Of a DNA stretch of 64,000 bases, positions 43,583 through 53,273 are shown one piece after another; the first letter of the stretch is position 1, and every line of letters starts with the position of its first letter. Position numbers and translations under genes: made by a program. The notes below the pieces were generated by a model that had not been told where the DNA came from, made no database searches, and saw nothing but the letters and a program-made list of their open reading frames with translations. The stretch covers positions 106,902-170,901 of the forward strand of contig DEMN01000001.1 of assembly GCA_002359215.1 (NCBI GenBank), written 5' to 3'. The stretch is from Flavobacteriales bacterium UBA2669 (GTDB lineage Bacteria > Bacteroidota > Bacteroidia > Flavobacteriales_E > Vicingaceae).

Positions 43583-45591
43583 TCCTCGGACTTTTCTTCA
43601 AGACCTTCATTTTCTAATTCTTCTGTATTTTCTTCCGGAGGAAATAGAAATTCTAATGGTTTGGTAAACAAATGCATCAATAAATATTTAAGTAATAAAC
43701 CTGTTTTATTAAATGCTACTCTTCTAGATTGAATGGCTATAAAAATGGCTAATCCAAAACTTACTGTAAAATTCATAAAGCCAACACCAATAGTACCAAT
43801 AACGGTGTGAACAAAAGTCATAAAATCTATTTGAGAGCCTACCGAAACTAATGAAAGGCCAAAATTACCTGAAGCAAAAGTAACGTGCTGAATGTCTATT
43901 GGTAAGCCTAAAAAATGTCCTAAAGTTCCCATAGAACCTAAGAAAATACCTAAAAAGAAGTTTCCTGCCAAACTACCTAAGTTATTTTCTATATAATAGC
44001 TTAGTTTATTTAGCCAAGATTTGGGCATTATAAATTTCAGAAAAGGTTGATGTTTTAATCTTTCCGGCACTTTTTGAAACATTACGGCATTATCGTAATA
44101 ACCGGAAATTATTCCTGAAAGAAATAAACATAGTCCGGCAATTGCTCCATGCAGTAACGAAAAACTTTCCCATGGATGGAGATTCTCAATAATTTTAAAA
44201 GCTTTGGCATCTCCCAAAATATGGCTTCCGACAATCCAATAGTAAATAATAGCAATGGTAATAGCCACAGGGAAAGCCACGAACATGTTACCTACAAAAG
44301 CTACAAACTGGCTTCGGAAAGTTTTCACGATAAGTGCAGAAAGGTTTTTTATGGCTTCTTCTACAGAGCCTTTTATATCTAATGAAGCAGCAATTTTAGA
44401 GGCTGTCATTGCAGGTTGCTTGGTTGCTAAAGTAGAGTGGGTAAGATGAATGCCAATAAATCCGAAAGAATAATTCATGCTATACAAAAACGACTCGCCA
44501 AAGGGAGCTAACTTTAAGTAATAAATAGCGGCTTTAAACCAAGTAAGAAAAGCGACTATAAATCCACCTCCCATAGCGGAATAGAGCATTTTAATGTATT
44601 CTTTTTTGTTGCTGGTGATGTAATGTTCGCCTGTTTTTCCGGCATGTTCGGTAATTTGAAAAGCAAGAAAGCCTATATTTTTTAGGAAAAGTTCTTTTAT
44701 ACTGTTTTTCTTGTTTTCATATTGAACTATATTTTTCAAGAAGACACTTATTGGTTTCCATTTTTCTTTGTTTTCAAAATGAGATAAGATTTCTAACAAA
44801 GTTAAAATACGAATAAGATGCTGATGCATACGTTGCAACAAATAGGTTAATGCCAAACTGGCTCCTTCATTATGTTGATTATTTCTAATTTTTTTGGCAA
44901 CTTGATCACATTCTTTTATTAAAGCAACACAGTGTTTTAGCTTTTCTGTATTTATCGAAAAATTACCCGAACTTTCAATGTTTTGAAGTAAATCTATAAC
45001 TTCTTTGTTTACTACTAAAAAGGGCGACTCGGGGTTTAATAAATCAGGGTGCCGTTTTATAATTTCAGGGTCTAAACCAATAGCAGTAACTCTGTGTATT
45101 AGAATTTCAATTGCATTTAATAAAGTAGTAAAGTTTTTAGTTGTAGTTTCTTCCGATGGATGTTGAAAGATTGTTATAAGCAATTCTTCAAGTAGTTTTG
45201 TTGGAATAGTTTTAAGCCAAATATAATCGGATTTTTTATTAAAAACCATATTGACTATATCTCTTAATACATTTTCTTGAGGGACAGGAGGAAGGAAAAT
45301 ATGAGCTACTTTTCTAAAGCTTTCGCTAAAAAAACCTTCACTAGATAAAATTCCTGATTCGGTAAGTAAGGAATGACTATCACTAGAACTAAAAATAGTA
45401 TTTAAATAACGATTTAGTCCTTTTTGGTAAGCTTCATTTTCTTTCAGTAATTCAATAAGTTTATTAACTCGTTTTATTATAACTTTGTTTGACCTGAACA
45501 TGGTCGGACGCAGCTTTTTTACCAATTGTTTTAATAGCTCTATATCAACTGTATCTACATTTTCGGTTATGTTATGTAATATCTTTTCCAT
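43579..45591 (-). CDS. Membrane protein of the 'site-specific recombinase' family (PF10136-like)
   Basis: A 670-residue protein. The first about 300 residues are helical and soluble, with LTYLLQRMHQHLIRILTLLEIL near 229-250. From about 330 on there are at least six hydrophobic segments, and the HITSNKKEY-to-KQPAMTAS region (about 324-408, with GFIGIHLTHSTLATKQPAMTAS) matches the family once named after Neisseria Gcr. I see no recombinase catalytic motif, and the multi-span topology makes DNA recombination implausible. The C-terminus is acidic. It begins 6 bp after the stop of the giant histidine kinase, so the two are one transcript. Function is unknown. Confidence 0.8.
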   Translation of the reverse strand: MEKILHNITENVDTVDIELLKQLVKKLRPTMFRSNKVIIKRVNKLIELLKENEAYQKGLNRYLNTIFSSSDSHSLLTESGILSSEGFFSESFRKVAHIFLPPVPQENVLRDIVNMVFNKKSDYIWLKTIPTKLLEELLITIFQHPSEETTTKNFTTLLNAIEILIHRVTAIGLDPEIIKRHPDLLNPESPFLVVNKEVIDLLQNIESSGNFSINTEKLKHCVALIKECDQVAKKIRNNQHNEGASLALTYLLQRMHQHLIRILTLLEILSHFENKEKWKPISVFLKNIVQYENKKNSIKELFLKNIGFLAFQITEHAGKTGEHYITSNKKEYIKMLYSAMGGGFIVAFLTWFKAAIYYLKLAPFGESFLYSMNYSFGFIGIHLTHSTLATKQPAMTASKIAASLDIKGSVEEAIKNLSALIVKTFRSQFVAFVGNMFVAFPVAITIAIIYYWIVGSHILGDAKAFKIIENLHPWESFSLLHGAIAGLCLFLSGIISGYYDNAVMFQKVPERLKHQPFLKFIMPKSWLNKLSYYIENNLGSLAGNFFLGIFLGSMGTLGHFLGLPIDIQHVTFASGNFGLSLVSVGSQIDFMTFVHTVIGTIGVGFMNFTVSFGLAIFIAIQSRRVAFNKTGLLLKYLLMHLFTKPLEFLFPPEENTEELENEGLEEKSED

Positions 45592-45597
45592 TATTTC

Positions 45598-48500
45598 TTA
45601 AGCCTTAGGAATTTCCATTATAAATGAAGTTGTTTCATTTGGGATAGACTCAAAGCGGATAGTACCATCTATATTTTCTATTATGTTTTTAACCATAGCT
45701 AATCCAAGTCCCATTCCTTTGTTTTTGGTTGTAAAACTTGGTGTGAAAATATGATTTTTTTGTTCTTCATTAATACCAATACCGTTATCTTTAACAACAA
45801 TTTCAAAATTATTGTCTTTTGTAGTTACTGTAATTTCAACAGTGCCATTTTTTTCGCTCGGAATTGCTTGAACAGCGTTTTTAATAAGGTTAGTAAATAC
45901 CCTAATTAGTTGATTTTTATCAGCGACAATATTTGCTGACTGAACTTTTGTATTCAACTGAATGGAATAATTTTTTTTATCGTCTTCATCAAATAAATTA
46001 ATAGTATTTTTAATAATAGGGATTAAGTCAATTTTTTCGGTGTTGGCTTTTGGCATTTTGGCGAAGTTGGAGAAAGCATTAGCAATATTAGCTAGCGTAT
46101 CAATCTGCTCAATAAGCATATTGGTTGTTTTTTTAATTTTTTCTTGTAATTCAGCCGGGTTTTCGTTGGTAAATCTTTGCAGGTGTTGTACGCTAAGTTT
46201 CATTGGTGTTAATGGATTTTTAATTTCATGAGCCACTTGCTTAGCCATTTCTCTCCAAGCACTTTCTCTTTCTGATTTGGCTAGTTTTTGTGCATTTGCT
46301 TCTAATTCCATTACTTTTTTGTTGTATTCTTTTACCAACGCACCAATTTCATCATTAGAATTCCAATTAATTACCTCGTACGATTGTCCGAATTGTAAAG
46401 CACTAATTTTTTGACGAATTAATCTCAGCGGTTCGGAAATGTAGTTGGCAAAAAATATGGCAATAATTACAGAAATTAAAAACAGCACTCCATAAATATT
46501 AATAAGAGCTGTAAAGAATTCAGAGAGTTCATTTTCAAACTCATTTTGTTTAGCAAAGTAAGGTAGGTTTACATAAGCTAAAAATTTATTTTTTCTATTG
46601 GTAAAAGGTACATAAGCCGATAAATAATTTAGTTCACCAATATTTTCATTATTTATAAAAGCCACTTTCTTTTGTAAATGTATATTTTTGTAAGCATCTC
46701 TGTCCATCCTACGACTAAGCAAACCTGTATCGTAAATTTCTGAACGAGATGTGGCAAGTAACTTACCATTTTTATCAAACATATTAATGTCGGTATAAAA
46801 AACATTAGAAAACTTAATTAAATAATAAGTTATTTCATCTAAATTGGCATTTGTAAGTTCTTTATGTTCTCCAAATTTTTGGTCTAATTCAATTATTAAC
46901 GATTGCATTTTTTCTCGTAAAATTTTCTTATTTTTATTTACATATTGTTTTTCAATGTAATATGTTGTTCCCCAACCATAAAGTAAAAATGATAATAAAA
47001 TTGTAGAGATAATAAAAAATTGAATTTTAGAACTAAAATCGGTTAGTGATAGCAACCAATTAAACGGTGGAGTTTTAATAAAAACACTAATAACAAAAAA
47101 TACTAAACTGGTTATTAAAAATAGGTAAGAAAAAGTAGTAACGTAATCTATAAAACCTTTCTTTTTAGCACTTACAATAATTGTAGTAAACCTATCGCTT
47201 TGATAAATTAAATGTTCGTTGTTGGGTGTCATTTGTGAGATAAATCCAAAAGTTTTAGGAATCGAAAATTTTCCTGTTAATTCTGAAGTGTAGTTCATAG
47301 TTCCAGAGTTACTTACTAATTTGCCTTTTTTGTATTTAGCATAAGAATACTTATTCAGTTGTAACGATTTTTCAATTTCTTTTTCATTTAGTAATAACTC
47401 AGGATAGCCTATAGTTTTTGAATAAGATTGAGGAAAAAATTCTATAAAAAGATAAGAATTTTTGCGTTTGTTGTTAGATGAATCTTGAACAATTAAACTA
47501 CCTAAATAGCTACTAATTCCATCATTTGAATAGAGAAAATTGATGTCATCATTAATATTTTCAGGATGATAGGACTGGGTTTTAATTTTATTTTTAAAGA
47601 AGTCTAAACAGTTGGCATTTTCATGGCTTTCTTTTATGAGAATGGTATCACTATCTGAGCATTGATAAATATTCACAAAGTAATTATTCCAAAAACCACT
47701 AAAATATTTGTTGGAAATGTAATTATCGAATTCAGTCTTTTTCTCCCAATATTCAGTTAAATTATTTTGAAGAAAAGTATCTGCTTCCATTTTAGTTTTC
47801 ACCTCCTTAAATAAATATTCGGTAATAGGGTCTTGTTCTTTTGCAATGTTTTTTGCAACAAATTGTTTGTCAGATAATTCTTTGTCAACACTAAAATTGA
47901 TAAACCCATAGGAAATTGATAAGGCTATTATTAAAGTGATGAATATTATTTTATTAAATTCTGTTTTTGAAGAGGTGTCTTTGTATGAAAAAATTAGGAT
48001 AACAGCTAGTATCCAACTGCCATGTAAGGCTTGTAGTTTATATATTAATTGACCAATAATTAATGCTAATAAAGAAATAAATAAAATAATGCTTACAAAT
48101 TGTTTTTTTGTAAAAATTGAGGTAGAGAATCTAGTAAAAGCTGTTTTTACTAAAATAATAGTACTTACATATAGTATTAACAATGTAATAATACCTACAA
48201 AACTGTATGCACTTAGATCTAAAATGTAATTGATATCGAAATTAATTTTAGAGTTTTTAATCAATCCTTCCAATAAATCAGTAATTAAAAGGGGTAAAAA
48301 AGCAATAAAAAGTATAAAAATAAACGCTGACCATTTGCTTTTTTTCTGAGATGTGTTTTTAAATTTTACTGTGAAATAAATTAGAATAAAGAAAAACACG
48401 ATGTGAATTAAGAAATCTCCCAAAGAGGGGAAAAATACAGAGTGAGCATAGATTAGTGGACTAAAAATTTCTTGATTAAAAACACTTTCGGGGAAATGGT

Positions 48501-49260
48501 AACTTAAATTTAAGAACCTGAAAATAGCTAAAAAAGCAAAAACAAAAATGTAATTAAATGGTTTTAACACTTTTGTATTGATGCAAATGATGTTGATAAA
48601 AGAGGTGATTAATAGTATACTTATGAAGAATAACAACAAGATAATCCAGTTGGTTTTTTTGTAGCTGTTTGGGCTGGTTGGTTTTTCGCTTAGGTAAACC
48701 AACGTTTCTCCGGCTATATTTAGAATAGGATAATCTCCATTTTCATGGGAAACATCAAAATTGTTCTGAAAATGAAAGCTTTCATGGAATTCGTTTTGGA
48801 GGAACTTATTTTCAATATTAAATTCTTTTTTAATGAGAATTAAAGCTAAGTAGAGTTTGTTGGTTTCCTCTTCTTTAATATATTGATACCAACCATTTGC
48901 AAGTAAAATTGCTCCCGATTTTTTATTAAATAAAGCAATATTTTCGGGTAAAACTATAGTTCTATCAGACCAAAAAGTAAGCTGGTGTTTATTAAAAATA
49001 AACATAGCAATACCGTCAGACTCATAGAGAGCACTTAATTTTTCGCCATTAAGGTATTTTTCACCGGAAATGTTATCTACATTTCTTAAGGATTTAATTA
49101 ATTCTGTCGCTTTTTGTTCTCTTGTGTTGAGGTGTTCGTTAAAATGTTTGGGACTGTTGGATGTAATGGAAAAAAAGGTAGGTTGAAATTGCAAAATCAT
49201 CAGAATAACAATTCCTACAAGCAGTTGAAGGTAGGCACTATGTTTTTTAGATATTTTCAT
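45598..49260 (-). CDS. Giant membrane sensor histidine kinase, NtrY-like
   Basis: A 1220-residue kinase. ATG at 49260 (MKISKKHS) is preferred to the one 18 bp upstream. The first 480 residues hold a first membrane segment, an extracytoplasmic domain and about eight further hydrophobic segments; a second extracytoplasmic region (about 480-680) and a membrane pair (about 710-760) follow. After a last sensor loop come a membrane segment (about 890-915) and HAMP, then AHEIKNPLTPMKLSVQHL with phosphoacceptor His1011 and the ATPase N, G1, F and G2 boxes (KNAVQAIP, DNGIGI, KGMGLGLAM). The H-box and layout resemble NtrY. No regulator is next to it; the one at 53674 is a candidate partner. Confidence 0.9.
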   Translation of the reverse strand: MKISKKHSAYLQLLVGIVILMILQFQPTFFSITSNSPKHFNEHLNTREQKATELIKSLRNVDNISGEKYLNGEKLSALYESDGIAMFIFNKHQLTFWSDRTIVLPENIALFNKKSGAILLANGWYQYIKEEETNKLYLALILIKKEFNIENKFLQNEFHESFHFQNNFDVSHENGDYPILNIAGETLVYLSEKPTSPNSYKKTNWIILLLFFISILLITSFINIICINTKVLKPFNYIFVFAFLAIFRFLNLSYHFPESVFNQEIFSPLIYAHSVFFPSLGDFLIHIVFFFILIYFTVKFKNTSQKKSKWSAFIFILFIAFLPLLITDLLEGLIKNSKINFDINYILDLSAYSFVGIITLLILYVSTIILVKTAFTRFSTSIFTKKQFVSIILFISLLALIIGQLIYKLQALHGSWILAVILIFSYKDTSSKTEFNKIIFITLIIALSISYGFINFSVDKELSDKQFVAKNIAKEQDPITEYLFKEVKTKMEADTFLQNNLTEYWEKKTEFDNYISNKYFSGFWNNYFVNIYQCSDSDTILIKESHENANCLDFFKNKIKTQSYHPENINDDINFLYSNDGISSYLGSLIVQDSSNNKRKNSYLFIEFFPQSYSKTIGYPELLLNEKEIEKSLQLNKYSYAKYKKGKLVSNSGTMNYTSELTGKFSIPKTFGFISQMTPNNEHLIYQSDRFTTIIVSAKKKGFIDYVTTFSYLFLITSLVFFVISVFIKTPPFNWLLSLTDFSSKIQFFIISTILLSFLLYGWGTTYYIEKQYVNKNKKILREKMQSLIIELDQKFGEHKELTNANLDEITYYLIKFSNVFYTDINMFDKNGKLLATSRSEIYDTGLLSRRMDRDAYKNIHLQKKVAFINNENIGELNYLSAYVPFTNRKNKFLAYVNLPYFAKQNEFENELSEFFTALINIYGVLFLISVIIAIFFANYISEPLRLIRQKISALQFGQSYEVINWNSNDEIGALVKEYNKKVMELEANAQKLAKSERESAWREMAKQVAHEIKNPLTPMKLSVQHLQRFTNENPAELQEKIKKTTNMLIEQIDTLANIANAFSNFAKMPKANTEKIDLIPIIKNTINLFDEDDKKNYSIQLNTKVQSANIVADKNQLIRVFTNLIKNAVQAIPSEKNGTVEITVTTKDNNFEIVVKDNGIGINEEQKNHIFTPSFTTKNKGMGLGLAMVKNIIENIDGTIRFESIPNETTSFIMEIPKA

Positions 49261-49391
49261 CAAGATGTAAAAATACAAAAGCTGGAGATTAAAAATGAAA
49301 CTATCTTTTAAAATCCTTTTATAAAAGCTCTAAGGAATGTTAAATAGATTGTAATTTTAATTAAATTAGTAGTTCATTTTGAAAAAATATG

Positions 49392-49399
49392 TAGGTTTG
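49392..49399 (+). promoter_or_regulatory. Candidate -7 box immediately before gpsA
   Basis: TAGGTTTG matches TAnnTTTG exactly and ends 4 bp before the gpsA ATG, so the transcript would start at or after the annotated start. Either the mRNA is leaderless or the box is chance. No TTG is at standard spacing. Confidence 0.3.
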
Positions 49400-49403
49400 C
49401 TAT

Positions 49404-50399
49404 ATGGAAAATCAAAGAATTGCTGTTTTAGGAGGTGGTAGCTGGGCAACAGCTATTGTAAAAATACTGACTGAAAACCTATCTCAAGTAAACTGGTGGA
49501 TGAGAGATGCTGAGGCTATTCAGCACATTGAAAAATTTGATAATAACCCCAGATATTTGCCGGCTATTCAGTTTGAAACGGAAAGGTTAAATATGAATAC
49601 CAACTTACAAGAGATTGTAGACCAATCAGATATTTTAATTGTTGCGGTTCCTTCGGCATTTATAGCAAAAGCTTTTGATGAAGTAAATATTAAAGGTATT
49701 GAAAACAAGATAATTATTTCTGCGATTAAAGGTGTAATTCCTGAATACAATCAAATTCCGGCTGAATATTTTCATGTAAACTTTAATGTTCCTTATAATA
49801 GAATTGGAATGATTGCTGGGCCTTGTCATGCTGAAGAAGTAGCAATGGAAAGACTTTCATATTTAACTATTGCTTGCGAAAACCAAGAAATAGCTGAATA
49901 TTTGGCAGGTGCTATGTCGTGCAGATACATAAATACGACCACTTCAGATGATTTGTTTGGAACAGAGCTTTCGGCAATTTTAAAGAATGTATATGCTGTT
50001 GCTAGTGGTATTTGTCATGGTTTGGGTTATGGAGATAACTTTCAGGCAGTATTAATAGCTTGTGCCACTAGAGAAACTAAAAATTTTATAGATGCAATTC
50101 ATCCTATCCACAGAGATGTAAATTCCTCAGCATATTTGGGAGATTTGTTGGTTACTGCGTATTCTCAATTTTCTCGTAACAGAAACTTTGGAAGTATGGT
50201 AGGTAAAGGTTATTCGGTGCGTTCGGCTCAAATAGAAATGAACATGGTTGCTGAAGGGTATTATGCTGCCAAAGGAATTTATGAAATCAACAAAAAATAC
50301 AATGTTGAACTTCCTATTGTAGATGCAGTTTATCATATTCTGTATGAGAAGATTTCACCCATTATGGAGATGAAAATCCTTACGGGAAAATTGTCTTAA
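49404..50399 (+). CDS. gpsA: Glycerol-3-phosphate dehydrogenase [NAD(P)+]
   Basis: A 331-residue cytoplasmic enzyme that makes sn-glycerol-3-phosphate from dihydroxyacetone phosphate for phospholipid synthesis. The Rossmann start AVLGGGSWATAI (about 7-18) binds NAD(P)H; the substrate loop contains ISAIKGVI (about 95-102) and AGPCHAEEVAM (about 138-148); the catalytic Lys is in LSAILKNVYAVASG (about 189-202). The chain is near usual length. Confidence 0.96.
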   Translation: MENQRIAVLGGGSWATAIVKILTENLSQVNWWMRDAEAIQHIEKFDNNPRYLPAIQFETERLNMNTNLQEIVDQSDILIVAVPSAFIAKAFDEVNIKGIENKIIISAIKGVIPEYNQIPAEYFHVNFNVPYNRIGMIAGPCHAEEVAMERLSYLTIACENQEIAEYLAGAMSCRYINTTTSDDLFGTELSAILKNVYAVASGICHGLGYGDNFQAVLIACATRETKNFIDAIHPIHRDVNSSAYLGDLLVTAYSQFSRNRNFGSMVGKGYSVRSAQIEMNMVAEGYYAAKGIYEINKKYNVELPIVDAVYHILYEKISPIMEMKILTGKLS

Positions 50400-50421
50400 A
50401 CTCATTTTTAAATTTACGCTT

Positions 50422-51459
50422 ATGAGAAATGTTTTGTTAGCTATACTTTACATCACATTTCCGATGTTTTTATTTTCTCAAAATCAACCAATTATGAGTG
50501 AAAATTTTGCTATTGTAATTCACGGTGGTGCAGGTGCCATTTTGAAAAAAAATATGACTCCAGAAATGGAAAAAGCATATCAAGAGAAACTACAAGAAGC
50601 ATTGAATTCAGGATATGCCATATTAAAAAATGGAGGTTCTGCCATTGATGCGGTAGAAAAAACAATAGTAGTGATGGAGGACTCACCACTTTTTAATGCG
50701 GGCAAAGGGGCAGTTTATACCAATGCGGCTACTAATGAATTAGATGCTTCTATAATGGATGGGAAAACACTTAATGCTGGAGCTGTTTCGGGTGTAAGAA
50801 ATGTGAAAAACCCAATAAAATTGGTAAGGCTAGTTATGGAAGAGTCTGAACATGTAATGTTAAGTGGTAAAGGAGCAGAAAATTTTGCTAAACTACATAA
50901 AATAGAAATGGTTGATTCAGCTTATTTTTATAATGAACATCGATTGAAGCAATTGAATAAGATAAAGGATTCCGAAAAAATTCAACTCGACCATTCTGAT
51001 AATGATGATGAACAAGGAGATATAACGGAATTTAAAGATAGTAAATTTGGAACAGTAGGAGCGGTTGCGTTAGATAAACATGGCAACTTGGCTGCTGCAA
51101 CATCTACGGGTGGTATGACCAACAAAAAATTTGGTAGAATTGGAGATTCTCCCATTATTGGAGCAGGTACTTATGCTAATAATGCTACTTGTGCCGTTTC
51201 TTGCACTGGACATGGAGAGTTTTTTATCAGAAATGTAGTAGCTTACGATGTAGCTGCCTTAATGGAATATAAAAACTTGAGTTTAGTAGATGCCGCTAAT
51301 TATGTAGTAAATGATAAACTGGTTAAATTAGGCGGAGATGGTGGTTTGATTGCCATTGATAAAGATGGAAATATTGCCATGCCTTTCAATACTAAAGGAA
51401 TGTATAGGGCTTATAAAAAAGCTAATGGAGAAAGCAAAATTTTGATTTTTAAAAATTGA
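50422..51459 (+). CDS. Exported isoaspartyl peptidase / L-asparaginase (Ntn hydrolase)
   Basis: A 345-residue Ntn hydrolase. A signal peptide (about residues 1-20, FPMFLFSQ) predicts periplasmic export. The family start AIVIHGGAGAI (about 30-40) and the autocleavage site in SKFGTVGAVALD, with Thr211 as the nucleophile of the beta subunit, are intact; GGMTNKKFGRIGDSPIIGAGTYA follows. It hydrolyses isoaspartyl peptides and asparagine after self-cleavage. It follows gpsA by 22 bp and may share its transcript. Converges with the NifU gene. Confidence 0.92.
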   Translation: MRNVLLAILYITFPMFLFSQNQPIMSENFAIVIHGGAGAILKKNMTPEMEKAYQEKLQEALNSGYAILKNGGSAIDAVEKTIVVMEDSPLFNAGKGAVYTNAATNELDASIMDGKTLNAGAVSGVRNVKNPIKLVRLVMEESEHVMLSGKGAENFAKLHKIEMVDSAYFYNEHRLKQLNKIKDSEKIQLDHSDNDDEQGDITEFKDSKFGTVGAVALDKHGNLAAATSTGGMTNKKFGRIGDSPIIGAGTYANNATCAVSCTGHGEFFIRNVVAYDVAALMEYKNLSLVDAANYVVNDKLVKLGGDGGLIAIDKDGNIAMPFNTKGMYRAYKKANGESKILIFKN

Positions 51460-51475
51460 AGTTTAAATATGAATT

Positions 51476-51730
51476 CTACGATTGCATTTCTTCTTCAATG
51501 GCAACAACACCTTTAAGCTCAGGAATGAATTTTTTTATAGATTCTTCCACGCCACCTTTTAAGGTCATGGGACTCATTGAGCAGGACTTACAAGCGCCTA
51601 ATAACCTAACTTTAATTACAAGGTCATCAGTAAGTTCAATGAATTCAATATCTCCTTCATCATCCTTTAAAAAAGGACGAATTTGCTCCAAAGCTTCATT
51701 GATTTTTGATATTAATAGTTGTTTATCCAC
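51476..51730 (-). CDS. NifU-like Fe-S cluster scaffold (C-terminal domain form)
   Basis: An 84-residue stand-alone Nfu domain. CKSC at residues 47-50 binds a bridging [4Fe-4S] cluster between two subunits, and the segment GDIEFIELTDDLVIKVRLLG is the family core. It sits 31 bp downstream of the Mrp-type ATPase gene on the same strand, a pairing common in cluster carrier systems. The wider operon also contains an alkyltransferase-like gene and a MazG-like gene. Confidence 0.9.
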   Translation of the reverse strand: MDKQLLISKINEALEQIRPFLKDDEGDIEFIELTDDLVIKVRLLGACKSCSMSPMTLKGGVEESIKKFIPELKGVVAIEEEMQS

Positions 51731-51761
51731 TTAATAAATTTTAAGGCTAAAGTACATAAAT

Positions 51762-52886
51762 TTAATTTGTTGAACAACCTTTATTATGAGTAACTTCAAC
51801 TTTAGCAGTTGGAGCTATAGCTTCATTTCTTTTTTCTACTTCTTTAATCACATTATCAGCAAAATCCATAAAGGCTTTAGATTGGGGGGTATTTTCTTGC
51901 ATTACGGCTGGTCTTCCGGCATCTCCGGCTTCTCTAACGCTTTGTACTAAAGGAATTTCTCCTAATAATGGTAAATTGAATTTTTCGGCTAAGTTTTTAA
52001 CACCTTCTTTGCCAAAAATATAATATTTATTTTCAGGAAGTTCTGCAGGGGTAAAGTAGGACATATTTTCTATGAATCCCAATACAGGGACATTAATTTG
52101 TTCTAATTTAAACATCCCTACAGCTTTTCTAGCATCTATTAAGGCAACATTTTGTGGCGTGCTAACAATTATTGCTCCTGTTACTGGTACTGTTTGCACT
52201 AAAGATAAGTGAATATCTCCTGTCCCTGGGGGTAGATCAATTAGCATATAATCTAATTCATCCCAGTTGGCTTCGGTAAAAAGTTGTGTTAATGCTCTTG
52301 TAGCCATTGGTCCACGCCAAACAACTGCTTGGTCGGTATTGGCAAAAAAACCGATAGATAATAATTTTACACCATGACTTTCTATGGGCTGAATTAAGTT
52401 TCTTCCGTTAATTTCAACAGGCATAGGTTTTTCTTCTTCCACATTAAACATCATGGGCATCGAAGGTCCATAAATATCAGCATCTACTAAACCTACTTTG
52501 TAGCCTTTTTTTGCTAAAGCAACTGCTAAATTAGCTGTAATGGTAGATTTCCCCACCCCACCTTTACCAGATGCTATGGCAATAATGTTTTTTACATTAG
52601 GCAATACTTTGTTTTGTTTTGGCATGTCAGCTTCTTTTTTTATGGGCTGAATGTCGATGTTTAATTCCACGGAAGTACCTAATACTCTATCTAGGTGTAA
52701 CTGACACGCTTCAATAATACGTTTTTTGTTGTGTAATGCCGGGTTGTTAACTTGTAAGCTAAAACTGATGTTGTTTCCTTCGGTTTTAATGTTGCTGACC
52801 AAGTTAAGTTTAACTACATCTTTTTTTAAATCTGGCTCAACAACAAAGCTTAATGCGTATAATATATCTTTTTCTGAGAAACTCAT
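51762..52886 (-). CDS. apbC: Mrp/ApbC-family Fe-S carrier ATPase
   Basis: A 374-residue protein with an N-terminal DUF59/MIP18-like domain (about 1-90) and a P-loop ATPase. The deviant Walker A IASGKGGVGKSTITANLA (about 107-124) and GLVDADIYGPSMP are clear. The usual metal-binding CPxC after ENMSYF is replaced by TPAELPENKYY, as is common in this phylum; a single Cys near the C-terminus (KGCSTN) remains. So cluster binding by the classic cysteine pair looks lost or different. The following NifU gene supports a role in Fe-S transfer. Confidence 0.88.
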   Translation of the reverse strand: MSFSEKDILYALSFVVEPDLKKDVVKLNLVSNIKTEGNNISFSLQVNNPALHNKKRIIEACQLHLDRVLGTSVELNIDIQPIKKEADMPKQNKVLPNVKNIIAIASGKGGVGKSTITANLAVALAKKGYKVGLVDADIYGPSMPMMFNVEEEKPMPVEINGRNLIQPIESHGVKLLSIGFFANTDQAVVWRGPMATRALTQLFTEANWDELDYMLIDLPPGTGDIHLSLVQTVPVTGAIIVSTPQNVALIDARKAVGMFKLEQINVPVLGFIENMSYFTPAELPENKYYIFGKEGVKNLAEKFNLPLLGEIPLVQSVREAGDAGRPAVMQENTPQSKAFMDFADNVIKEVEKRNEAIAPTAKVEVTHNKGCSTN

Positions 52887-52929
52887 AATAATCTAAAATT
52901 TTAGACAAAATTAAACATAAAAAATCCGT

Positions 52930-53271
52930 TTACAGTTCCAATTCTGTTAAAGGATTCCAAAAATGCTTTTCAAAGTGGATGATTTGGTTGTTTTCGATTT
53001 TTATGCCCTCTTTTTCGAGTAATTCTTGCATTAAAAAAGGCGTTTCAAAATGATGTCTGCCCGTTAATTGTCCATTTCTATTTACCACCCTGTGTGTGGG
53101 AACCTTTTCTTTTTGATGGTGAGCATTGTTCATTGCCCAACCAATCATTCTTGCTCCGGATTTTGTTCCTAAATAATTAGCAATAGCACCATAAGAGGTA
53201 ACTCTTCCTTCAGGAATCTCTCTGGCAACAGCAAAGACCATTTCAAAAAAATCGGTTGTTTTAGTAGTCAT
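52930..53271 (-). CDS. Alkyltransferase-like protein (catalytic Cys replaced)
   Basis: A 113-residue protein of the MGMT fold. The DNA-binding helix with the Arg finger (GARMIGWAM, Arg41) and the YGAIANYLGT segment are intact. The alkyl-accepting motif PCHR reads PTHR (Thr59), so it cannot accept alkyl groups itself; such ATL proteins flag alkylated guanine for nucleotide excision repair. It overlaps nothing and sits 2 bp after a MazG-like gene and 43 bp before apbC, in one direction. ATL is well supported by the missing Cys; biological activity is inferred. Confidence 0.85.
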   Translation of the reverse strand: MTTKTTDFFEMVFAVAREIPEGRVTSYGAIANYLGTKSGARMIGWAMNNAHHQKEKVPTHRVVNRNGQLTGRHHFETPFLMQELLEKEGIKIENNQIIHFEKHFWNPLTELEL

Positions 53272-53273
53272 TT

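Noticed and set aside
43579..45591. 'Site-specific recombinase' as a sign of a mobile element
   Set aside because: The protein is a multi-span membrane protein with no integrase or resolvase residues, and no attachment site or other mobile gene is present.
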